A model generated the notes under the pieces. It had not been told where the DNA came from, made no database searches, and saw nothing but the letters and a program-made list of their open reading frames with translations. Below, in pieces: positions 1-12,000 of a stretch of DNA of 64,000 bases. Position 1 is the stretch's first letter. Every line of letters starts with the position of its first letter. The stretch comes from Limnomonas spitsbergensis. Lineage: Eukaryota; Chlorophyta; Chlorophyceae; Chlamydomonadales. Where the stretch lies: assembly GCA_037349105.1 (NCBI GenBank), contig JAYJMM010000109.1:900501-964500 (forward strand). Direction: 5' to 3'. A program made the translations under genes and the position numbers.

Positions 1-1
1 A

Positions 2-3000
2 CCAGCTGAGCCGGTAGGGGAGCCTTGGGCTGACCTAATATCCGAGGAAGGACAGCCAGACCCAGTTCAGAAAAAGCAGGGGCAGCAGACGACAGCAGAA
101 CTGCGTACCGTGCAGCAGCTGCAGCCGCGCAAGGCACTAGTTAGAAGAGGAGCTGGATCCACAGTCTTCGGCACACCGCTGTCCAGTTTTCCACCCAGTG
201 CAAACAGACCTGCGCAGACATCCAAGGAGGGATCTAGCAGCCAGATGCAAAGAGAGCCAGAGCGCTCCGAGGCTGGGGGAGTAGTGTGCGGCAATGAGGA
301 GTCGGAAGGGCCGATTGGTTGGGCAGGAATTGTGCAGTGGGCAACAGACCTGTGGAAGCAAGTGTGCTCCAGGACGTTCTTGCATTTCCATGACCAGGTC
401 ACAGCCATTGAGGAGTTCAAGGCCCATCATCTGCGGGGGTGGGCAACAAAGGCCATGTTGGGTATCCCCCACACAGGGTTGGACAGGGCGATACTGTTAG
501 CCGCCCTTGGACAGGTATCCAAGGGAAGGGCGGGACACGAAGCAGCCAGGGCTGTTAAAGCCTTCGCAGATGAATGGTGCAACGAGGTCACAGGAGACCA
601 GGAAGAACCTGGATCAGAACCAGAGGATGAGGAGGACCAGGCGTGGGAAGGATTTGAAACAGAGGTGCAGCGGCCTGAGGGGCGCAGGGAGGTGCAATGG
701 TGGCAGCAGCAGGCGGGAGCCGCGCCAACACCAACACTCAGATCTGCAGCTTTCGAGGTCAGCAGTGAGCCCAGCCTCAGAGGACGGCCAAGGGGCAGGG
801 AAGCGCCCAGAGCCAGCAGTCCAGCCGCCAGCGAAAGGGCGGAATTGACTAGCCGATCACTCGCCAGGATGGCAGAGCAAAGCACAGCAGCACGCAGAGC
901 AAGCAGGCAAGAGTCTTATGAGTTGCTGCGCATAGTCGAGGACAAAGAGAACGCATACCAGGAAACCCAGGTGGATTACATCAAGGAATTCCTGAGGAAC
1001 AGGCAGTCAGGCGCAGCAAGGGGAGCCAGGAGGAATGAGCCTGCAGGCAGCGCACGGAGCAGTGGTCCAAGAATACAGGAGGCCAGAGAGGAAACACAGT
1101 CTGATTCCTATGCCAGGAATTACACAGGCGGGACGCAGCCAGGTCGGCAGAGCCAGGAGCCGCCCAGGGGGCAGGCATACTCCAGGGAACAGCCTCACCA
1201 GCACAGCCAAGAGCCGCCCAGAGGACAGGCAGAGGGCAGGGAACAGCCAAGCCAGCAGAACCAGGAGCAAGCCAGGGGACCAGCGGAACACAGCAGAGGA
1301 GGGCGGCAGGAATGGCAAGACCAGGAGCTGCCCAGGGGACAGGCAGAGCCCGGTAGAGCACAGTCTCGAAGGCCTGGATCTGGCAGCAGACCAGGCAGAA
1401 GCGAATCAGAACGTCCGCCACCCGAAGGAAGTAAAAGCTCGGCAGGCAGAGCGGGCAGACAGCCATCACAAGACGCTCACGATCAGGATGAGGATTATAA
1501 CAGACATGACAGGTATCATTCAGGCCGCAGCCCATCGAGGGGCGGCAGTGGAGGACCGGGGTCGCGGTCAGAGTCAGTAGATTCGGGACCAGGAGGAGCG
1601 GACAGACGCAGGTCGGGGGCCAGACAGGAGTCCAGCGACCAGGAAATGAAAAGGCTCGATCGGGAGCAGGCGAGGGTGAACCTGCAGCTGCAGCAGCAGA
1701 TGGTACTGCAGCTGGCAGGGGTAGCCAAGGTCGCCAAGATCCCAGCCATCCAAGGCAACGTACCAGTCCTGGATATGTCACACCCAGGCGCAGTTGCAGC
1801 CAGGAAGTATTGCCAGGCGTGTGGATACTGGGGATCGCACAACAGGTTGGCAATGTCAGATGACCAGCCAGCATTGGCTGTGGTAGCAGGTGAAATAGCT
1901 GGATCATGCCAGTCGCCGTCAGCTATGACGTTGCTGATCAAGTCGCTGGTCAAGCTGTGGGACAGCAAACCGGCCAGCATGAGGCCGCTGATGGCGGCCA
2001 TCAGGGCAGCGCCCCACGCAGGAAACAGAATTGCCAGAGAGGTGGAGCGGATCGGACAGCTGTGGATAGCCCCAGCTGAGGGGCAGGGTTGTGAAGCTTC
2101 GCTACTCACTTTGTGGATCAGAGTGGTCCAGGAGGAGGTGGGAAAGCCAACTTCAGAGGAGAGGACGGCCATCACCAACCTCGGGTTAGGAGTAAAGACT
2201 ACTCTAGACCCAGACGTCAAGCCAGAGGAGACGGTGGAAGCATTTGCCCACAGAGTGCTGACGACAGCAGAGTTGCTGCAGATCTCAAGGGATGCAGTAG
2301 ATCACTTCGGCAGAAGCCACTCGGTCTCGCGCATGTTCCATGCCGGACTTCCAGCAGTTGCTAGAGCCAAGCTGAGCAAGTTTGTTATGACGGTGCCAGG
2401 GTACCTCAGCATGAGTGATGAAGACCAAATCGCAGTACTCACGCAGCAGGTGGTGCTGTGGGAGAGGTTTGCCCTGGAAATGGGTGACCTGGGAGATACC
2501 GGCTTCAGGCAGATAACCAACAGCGGGTCTGGCCAGGGAGAAGCACAGCCCAACAGGGGCAGAAAAGAGAGAGCAGGACAATGGGAGATGCGGACACGCC
2601 TTGAAGGAATTATGCACCCCGCAGGCGCAGCAGCAGTACCACAGGCGCGGATGGATGGTAAACCCAGAGGAGTTGCCTGGGCGGACCAAACGGGGGCGGC
2701 ACATAGCAGCGCTGAAGGTGTCTCAGGCGCAGCCAAGGCATGCTACCAGTGTGGTAGCACGACGCACCTAGCCAGGGATTGCAGGGCGCCCAGGGCCAGG
2801 GATGAGCGCAGACCTATGCCCCTGGTTACAGACATCACACCTGGACCGGCCAGACAGCCGCAACAGCAGTATCCGCAGCAACAGCAGTATCCGCAGCAAC
2901 AGCAGTACCCCCTGCCGCCAAGGCCGCAGCAGGGACAGGCGGCAGGCAGGCCGTATGACAGGAATCAGAACAACAGACAGTATCCTAGGCCTGGGCCTGG

Positions 3001-6000
3001 CCAGGGAGGTCAGGCGCAGCAGGCAGCCCACGTGTCGCACCTCAGCAATGCAACGGGGCAGGCTGAGCCAGAAGGATGGCACCAGACCATGGCAGAGATG
3101 CTCAGCGAGTCCGTAGCACTCATGACGCAGGTTGGGCTGGTACCCAAGCCTGCAGGTTTCAAACAGGCGGTTCATAACGCCCGTCCTAAGTCGTTTATGC
3201 CAGAACCTTTGCAGGAGGAGGAACCAGTGCCAGGATTCGTGGAGCCTCCCTCCAGGAAGGGGGCAAAGAGGCTGGTATTGAGTAAACTAGCTGACGATAT
3301 GTCTGACATCCGCCTACAGGTGTTCAAGCTGAACGAGAGGCTTTCAGCGCTGTCTTTCACCACGATGCCCATGGGAGCAGACAACTCCGGCCACAGGGGT
3401 GAGACCAGTAACACCAGGCCAGAGGGTAGAATGGTGACAGCTGCACCCAAGCTGCAGTATTTCAAAAATGACAGAAGCAACCTGGAGCAGTGTGTGGGAC
3501 TTATGGTCAATGGGAAGGTCCTGGTGGCTCAGAAAGCACTCATGGACTCCGCATGCACGTGCCATGTCATCACTGTCAATATTGCAGAGCAATTAGTTGC
3601 CATGGGGGCGGAGCTGGTGCGCACGGACGAGAAGATACGTACCACAGACAATGCAGGGGCAGATCTGTATGGAGTACTGTTCATTTATGTGGTGTATGGA
3701 TACGGAGGGCCCAATGCCATTATGGAGCCCACGGTGGTCAGGGTCGTTAAGACACCACCGGATGCATATGAGCACTTGGTAGGGAACCCAGAGTTCCTCA
3801 AGTATAACGGGGTCTTAGAGGCAGCAGGGAGGCTGACCTTACGACCCAGAGAGGGCACACAGAGAACGCAAGGGGTCAAGGACCTTACGCTGCCACTAAT
3901 GCGGGCATCTCCAGCAGGGGGGTACGAGGCAGCAGCAGTGGCATGGGCTGGAATTCAGTGTGGATTCGCAGAAAGAGAGGGGTGGCCAGCTGCAACAGTT
4001 GAAACAGAGCACGAACCGCTCTTACAGCATTCCATGGCCACACGCGCAGGTGCCGCTATGAGGGCCGAACAGGGCGCAGGACCCAGCAGCGAGCCAAACC
4101 CCATGCTACAAAGGCGCAGGCTGGTGCCAGTCGAAGCAGCAGTGGAAGAGACCGCCACACCAACCGCAGAGGAAATGGCAAGAGCGCGCAGAGCCGCGGA
4201 AATCTCTGACATTGAGAGGAGGGCGGTCAGGGACTTCATGCCAGCATGCCCTGCCTACCCGTGCGCCTTGTGCGGAAAGCCAGACAAGCACTCGGAGGAG
4301 GAATGTGAGAAGAGGATTCAGGTCTTTTCGCGGACACCCGAAACAGCGCCTGCGGTGCAGGCAGGGCCGCCTGCAGCGCAGAGGAGGGGATACGGCACAG
4401 CTGCAGCCGATAGAGCTGCACAGGCAACTTCAACGCGCAGCAGGGGAGAGCAGCAGCAGCAACAGCAGCAGCTGCAAAAGCAACCGCAGGTGGCAGGGCC
4501 TAGAGTGCAGCAGGCCAGCGACGGCAAGGGTAGGCAGGCGCAACAGCAGCAGTGGCAAGGAAAGCCAGGGGCGGCAAGGGCCACCGCGCAATCAGCCAGC
4601 AACAGCGAAGACGAGGCGCAGGAAGCAGAGGAGGAGGAAGATTGCAGCGTAGAGAAGGTTCCAGAGCCAGGGACCAGCCCACAAGACAGGCACATCAACA
4701 GGCTGGCAGGGCAAGTTAACGGGCTGAAAAAGGCTCTAAGATGGAGAGAGCGGCAAATGTGGAAACAGTCAGCAGAAATTGTGGATTACCTGAAAGGCCA
4801 GCTGGCCGGGTGGAAGTGCATCACGGATGGTCAGCAGGTCATGACAGCGGTCCAGCGAGAGTACATCCTGCGGGCAGATGAGCTGACCGGGCTGCAGGAG
4901 GCCCTGGGACTACAACACTTGGGGGGGCCGCCAAACCACGGGCAGCCGCTCCCATTTGAAACAGACCCGGAGTTGGCGGAGTGCGTCAGGGCAATGTTGG
5001 CGACCCCGTCCCCACTACCAGACGTGGACAGCGAGCATTCCGGCATGAAGGAGCCGAAAAAGGAACAGCAGCAGCGCAGTTCTGCTGACAGCGACGAGAG
5101 CGGCTCAGGGGACAGAAGGCTACGGCGGCGCAGCAGAAGCGCGCAAAGGGCCATCAGTGAGGAGCGCCAAGGGGCGGTGCCAACGCCGGCAGCCAGGACC
5201 CAGCGGCAGGGCGCAGGGAGGCGCAGCAACAGCGAGGAAAGGAGCAGGGACCGCAGACAGCGGTCACCATGCAGGGACCAGCCCAGGGGCAGATCCAGGG
5301 AACGGCACCATGCTGAGTTTGCCAGGCCTTACAGGCAGGGGCAGGAGCACCAGAGAGGCCCAGGCCCCGGGCCGACAAACAGAACCCTGGCAGAGGGCAG
5401 CGGGGCGGCAGAGCCTAGGCGTCACCTGGGACCGCGCCATGGTGGATTGTGCTTCAAGTGCAACCAGCCGGGGCACTTTGCCAACGAGTGCACCAACCCG
5501 GAGCAGGCCGGGCTGACGGGCGACAGGCCAGGGGCACCCGCAGGCCCGGCGCGGGGCTATGGAACCTGGGGCTCAGGCAGAGGCCAGGGGGTGCCCATAG
5601 GGAGCCGGCGCAGGAACTTCGAGACAGCCATGGGGACTCCCAGTGCAGTGGACTTTCAGCAGACAGCAGCAGGCCCCAGCGCGTGGCCAGAACCGCCAGC
5701 GCGACAGGAACCACCGGAGGGCGAGCAGCCAAGGTGGGAGGGGACAGGAGGCCACACGTGCTTCATGACAGGCCACATGGAAATTAGCCAGGACAGAGAT
5801 GCCTACCAGGCTGAGGTCAGTCAAGCAGGACCAGTTCAGGTGGCCCCTCAGAGGGTGCCAGAAGGGCAGGTAGCCAGTCAGGTAAACCACTGGGCGATGG
5901 CTGTAGAGGCGTTAGCCATGAACCATTATGGGACTATGCCTGCAGGGTCGGCCAGATCTGTAGCACATGCGTTGGAGTTCTTGAAGGATCTCCAGAGGAG

Positions 6001-9000
6001 GGGGTGCCCAGCTCCGTGTGTAGGATGGCCAAATCTGATGCAGAGGTTCCTAGACAGGGAATGGGACAAGTATGATGAGCAGTGGGATGAGTTTGAGAGA
6101 CGCGAGCGGGAGGCAGTACCCCAGCACGACGTAGACGGGTGGGATACCGATTCAGGGTCCAACCTTTCAGCAGGCAGATATGAGCCTCAGGAACCCTCGC
6201 CCTTGCATGAGAGAGAGTTTGGCGTGTTATGTCCAGGTACCCCGGAGGGCAATCAAGACACAGGCAGAGGGGTAGCGGGAGCAGCCGCCGAGACAGAGGA
6301 GCCACACAGAGCGGGGTCGCGACTCCCAGCGGCCAGAGGGACCGCAGCAGGGAGCCAGCTGGACGCTCGGGCGGGGCCCGTTAGGACCCATAAAGGCACT
6401 AGCTCTCGGTGCAATGCTTGGGGAGGTATCGACGAGGACGGAGAGACGCAGCACAGCAGCGAGAGAGGAGGGAGGTCTGGCGCAAGGGGCGAGGACAGGC
6501 AGCTTGACCAGTCCTTCAGCAGAGACAGGTCCTACAGCAGAGAACGCGTCTACATACAGCCGTTCCCGCAGTCGCTGCCAGCAGGCGAGCCCTTTGTGCA
6601 GTACTTCCGCCTGGGGGAAGAGATGCCAGAGGCGTCCACCTCCGGGGCCATGCTGACTATGCCAGGGGAGTGCAGGGACGGGCCATGTCGGTTGCAGAAC
6701 CATAGGCTCCTGGGAGGCGGGGAGCAGACATGTGTTGACAGGGCAGCAGCCATGCAGGCAGTTGCCAGGATGATTTTCCCGTGGGACGCAGTGACAGCTG
6801 TCATGCTGGGCGCTGCGCTCAAAGGATACATCCAACCCAGCACAAATATGGCAGATTACATGCAGAGGGGATGGTCGCGGCACCCCATCTATGCATACTG
6901 CGTTAGCGAGATGGTGAGTCTCGCCATTGCAGCAGGCATCACAGCGGTGGATGCAGCATGCTGGGCGCATCCGGACATGCCAGACATTGCGCCGGCCGAG
7001 GGGATGTGGCAGGGCGCGCAGCCAGGATTCATGCGCATGCCGTGGGCGATGGATTGTGTCCGTGAGCTGATGGGGCACCCAGCCCTCAGAGACCGCGCAT
7101 TTTATGTGCCAGTCCAAGCCATGGGCGAGTTCGAGAGATTTGTGGAAACAACAGAGCAGGCCCCAGTGAGGGCAGGGCTGTGTCACCCAGGCAGGCCAGG
7201 GCGGTGTGAGGCGACCATAGAGGCGTCCATCGTCATCCCCAGGACGGTCGCAGGACAAGCAGTGCCGTGGGGGCCAGCACCAGGGGACGCCAGGGCAGCC
7301 ATTCCAGTCCAGCAGCTAGTAACTTACTACTATGAGGAGATGGCTGATGAGGAGTTGCCCGTTTCATCGGCATGGATCCACATGCACGCGACTCACGATG
7401 ATATGCCCGTCTACCTGTCTGCAAGGCACCAGCAGGACGTGGCAGTCACTAAGTGCGCGTCAGTAGACGAGGCGGAGTTCCATGCCTATACCTACGCTAG
7501 GGGAGCAGACCCGACAGTGTGGACGCTCATGCTAATGGCGCTGCAGAGGGTCCTGCTCCCAGGACAGCGATCAGCGGCCATGCGGCATGTGTGGGGCGTA
7601 GAGGATCAGTGGGCGCCTACAGAGGTAACAGCCTGTCCAACATGGCCTTACGGACCCCAGCAGTCGCCAGCATCAGGAGCCATGTGGGAAGGAGAGGAAG
7701 AGCTGGCGAGCTCGCCGTTCGCAGTAGAACGCCTGGCAGCATATGTGCACCAGTGGGTGCGTCAGGAGCGGAGGGCGTGGCACGACAACAGGGCCAGCAG
7801 CGTGCTGCCCTATTGGCAGGCTGACGTCATAACGACGCAGTTGTGGAGACAAGCGCACCCAGCAGGGGTGCGCACGCTGCACCCTCTGTTCAGAGGAGCA
7901 GGGGAAGTAGGCATCGAGGAGGAGTTGGAGGACTTAAGGAACCAGCCGAGTAGGGGACATGGGCCGGTGGGCCGGCGCGGCGCCTATGCAGAGGAACCCG
8001 TGGCTGCCACCGACGACCCTGTCCAGGATGGGGAGCCAGAATGGACCCAAGCGGCATTTGTAACATTTGGGGCAGCAGCAGCCTCATGGGAGCTGCTGGA
8101 GTACGTGGACGACTTGGGAGCAGCAGCAATGGAAGCCGAGCCTAGGGGACGGGCAGAGCCCCAGGCACCCCTAGACATTGTCAGCACACAGCCCACGGAA
8201 GACTCAGACGGCAGGGCCCCAGAGTGCAGCGACGGCGTTTCAGAGGGTCCACCACCACTGGTTGAGATCACCGACTCAGATGAGGAGTGGCACGAGGGAG
8301 GAGCCAGGCCCCCGGACCAGGATAGCGTCACCAGAGCAGAGGCTCGGGATGCAGAGGGCAACTATGTGCCAGCAGACAGCGGCCCAGGACCAGGGAGTCC
8401 AAGGTACGGCATGGTGGGAGAACTGCCACAGCTGAGGCGCGCGTGGGTGCGCGGCATCTTTCAGGAGCAGGCAGCGATGAAAGAGCGCAGAAGCAGGAGG
8501 GCCGCTATAGAGCTTGGTAACGGAATCACGCTGGAGGAAGAGGCAAACCAGGTCACAGCGGGGATCAGCCTTCAGCAGGCAGCAGACCAGCGCGCTCGCA
8601 GGCCCGAGGGGGCAGCAGCAGACAAGAAGAGCAACGGGCGCCCAGGATATCCCCAGATCAGCCAGCCAGCACAGACAGCGGCACAGGGGCCTTGGGGCGA
8701 CCCAGCAGCGTACAGCACGGGACGCTGGGTTGCAGTGCTCAGGAACTTTGTAGATCAGCTGGACGTGCTACGAAGGCAGGAAATGGGGCAGCAAGAGGCG
8801 GGCCAGGAGGCTAGCCTGCTGTTCCGACTTAAAATGCTACCACAGCCCGATCCGGACCCCAGGATGGGAGGTTACAGCAGGGCGGTCAGGGAGCTACAGG
8901 AGGAGCTGACGGAGAGAGTATCAGCCCTCTACACGGGAAGAGCAGATGGAGCGGACACCCAACAGCCGTCGGACAGCCGCAGCAGACAAGCCCAAACCGG

Positions 9001-12000
9001 CAGGGGCGAGGACCTCGCCAGCAGGGTTGCCGGCGCGCAGGAAACCATACGACGGAGCTGTGGGCAAGATGAGCCCGCGGGTGCAGGCAGCAGTAAGGCT
9101 GTGCAGCGCGCCAACCACAGGCAGGAGAGAACGGCACAGTGCAGCACAGGACAGATCCCAGGAGCAGGGCCAGAAAGGGCCAGTGCAATTTGGGCTGACA
9201 CTGCCGAGTTGCAAGGAAAGAATTCTAAGAAGGCCAGGAGACGCGCAGGAAAGGCGCAGAGGGCGGCCGCGAACAGGAACCGTGGCAGCAGACCAGGAAT
9301 GGACTGCCCAGCCCTGCCACTCAGGATCAGCCAGGTAGACCTGGAGATCACGTGGGCCAGAGGACAGCAGCCGCCAGCGCAGAGTGCAGAGCCATGCGTT
9401 CAGCCCGCAGAACAGTTACCGCAGCAACCCATGAGGAAGATGACAGCGTGCAGAGGACTCCTCACCTGTACAGCAATTAAGGGGATCCTGACAGGGACGC
9501 TCCAGCTGATACTGGTGTGGCTCCTGCTGTCGGTGTGTGTGCGGGGGGCGCGAGCTACCGAGCAGGGCGTGAGAGGAGGAGGATTTACAGCAGGCCAAGG
9601 GGCTTTTGTGTCTGGAAAGGAGGCAGCAGCAAAGCTGTCGTCTGGATGGTTACGCCCACAGGCAGTCAGCCCCATGGGGGCCGCCAGCAGGAGGGGTGCA
9701 TGCAGCCAGCAGGAGAGATGGCACAGCGGCAGCACCACTGGCGGGGAGGAGCTGCCCGCGGAGGACGACCCGCAGGCGGCTGTGGTGATCGACATGTTCC
9801 AGCCAGGGGGAGTCGTGGAGCCACCTGCAGAGTACGTCAAGACCAAGGAGGGGTGGCTGCTGGGCAAGCATCCCGACTTCACTACGGAGCAGCAGGAGAG
9901 CCTGGAGCAGAGCCTCCGAGATCGCCAAGGAGCATTCGCTTACTCCATGGAGGATCTACCAGGCTACTGCGGCACGCAGGGTGAGTTTACACTGGCTTTA
10001 GAAGACGAGGTCAGTTCGTGCTTTCAGAAGTCCAGGGATATGCCACCGCCTGAAGCAGCAATTTTTAAGGAAAAGTGTCAGCCGATGATTGAGGCAGGCA
10101 TCATAGTCAAGGTGCCCCAGGGGGGGCCTATCAAGTTTGCGGCCAACTCAGTAGTAGCAGCCAAAAAGAGTGCTGAAACTGGGGAGTGGACAGACCATCG
10201 AATAGCGCACGATATGCGCAGGTTAAACCTGCGTACGGCCAAGCAGGAATTTGCCATCCCCAGGATGGAGACTATTTTTCAGAACCTGGGCACTGCCAAG
10301 ATATTCAGCAAGGTTGATCTCCGGTCGGGGTTCATGCAGATCCCTATAAAGGTCGAGGACCAGCCTAAGACAGCTTTCTGGATGGGTCCTGAGCTTTGGA
10401 TGTACACAAAGCTCAATTTCGGTCTGCGCAATGGGCCTCCTTTCTTTCAGCGTATGATGGAAGAAGAGATTGCCAGGGCAGGCCTGAGTGCGTTCTGCGT
10501 AGCATTCATTGACGATTTGCTAGTGTACAGTGACACACCGGCAGAACACATCAGGCATGTAGAGCTGATGTTGGACATGCTCCACAATGTAGGATTAAGG
10601 GCGCACCCCGACAAGTCCCTGTTTGGGTGTGCAACAGTAGAGTACCTGGGTCACAATGTGTCGGCCCAGGGGCTCACGCCGCACGCTGCTAAGATAGCAG
10701 CAGTTATGGCGCTGCCAGAGCCCGCATCGGTGAAAAACATTCAGGAGGTCATGGGATTCTTGAATTTCTACCGGTGCTACGTCCCGGACTTCTCGAAAAA
10801 GGCAGCATGCATCAACGCATTGCTGGTCCAGGGGGTCCCGTTTGTGTGGGGGCCAGAGCAGTCGCAGGCGTTCCAGTTGATTAAGACAGAGATGTGCGAG
10901 GGCGGGAGAGTCCTGCGCAGACCAGATTACAGTGGGACAGGGCCAGACGGCAAGGGGCCGCCAAGGCCGTTCTTATTGTACACAGATTTCTCTAAGCAAG
11001 GCATAGGCGCAGTGCTAGGGCAGTGTGATGACAGCGGGCGGGAGTATATGGTGGCATGCACATCCAGATCCCTGAACAAGAGCGAGAGGAACTATTCCTC
11101 GTTCCAGGGGGAGATGCTGGCCGCAGTGTATGCAGCACGCACATACCGCCACATGCTGTTTGGGTGCAAGGTGCATCTCATCACTGACCATGAGCCGCTC
11201 ACTTACCTCATGGACAACCAGACGTTGGTAGGCCAGCACGCTAGGTGGGCTCTCATGCTTCAAGAGCTGGACATTACCATTGTCCACCGCTCAGGAGCAT
11301 GCCACCAGAATGCAGACATCCCGTCCAGACCCCCCCTACCATCCTCAGCTGACCGCACAGGGGCCAGGCTTGATACAGTCGCGCCCGAGCCAGCAGCCAG
11401 GGAGGAGGCAAGTGGGAAGCAAGTAGCTTTGCTCACAGGGTTGGGCAGAGTGAACCAGTGGCATGCAGACCAGATAGTGCGCATGGCGCAGGAGGGCAGA
11501 AGGAGAGTACAGATGTTGCGGGCTGCAGAGGCAGCTTGCGTGACAGCACCGGTGGGGCAGGAGATATCCTCTGCCGCCACTGACGATGATGAACAGGCGC
11601 AGCCTGTCAGTACAGCAGAGCAGGCGTTCAGCAACAGGGAGCGGTCCAGGACATTGATCAGTGATGTTCTTGCTGACTTGCCTCGGGTGTCGCCTCCTCA
11701 TTCCCCTGCAGGCCTGGACACAGCTTGCCTGTCGAGTGAGGCTGTGCGGGCCATGGAGACCCAAGGAGTCGTCCTTTTCGAGCCCTTTGGAGGTATGTGC
11801 TCAGGGCTGGAAATGGTACTCAGAGCAGGTATCCCAGTAGTGCAGTACTTGTATGCAGATATCAGTGAGGAGGTCAGAGAGATCGCAGGGGGTCGCCTGT
11901 TGCAGTTGCACAAGAGATTCCCCCAGTTGCTTCCGGTCAGAGCGTTTGATAAGGCTTTCAGAGCGTTGCCGCAAGATGTGTATGCCATTACAGCAGAACA

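Noticed and set aside
981..1907. 308-codon minus frame and similar antisense frames under the retroelement
   Set aside because: Shadows of the GC-rich, low-complexity polyprotein on the other strand.
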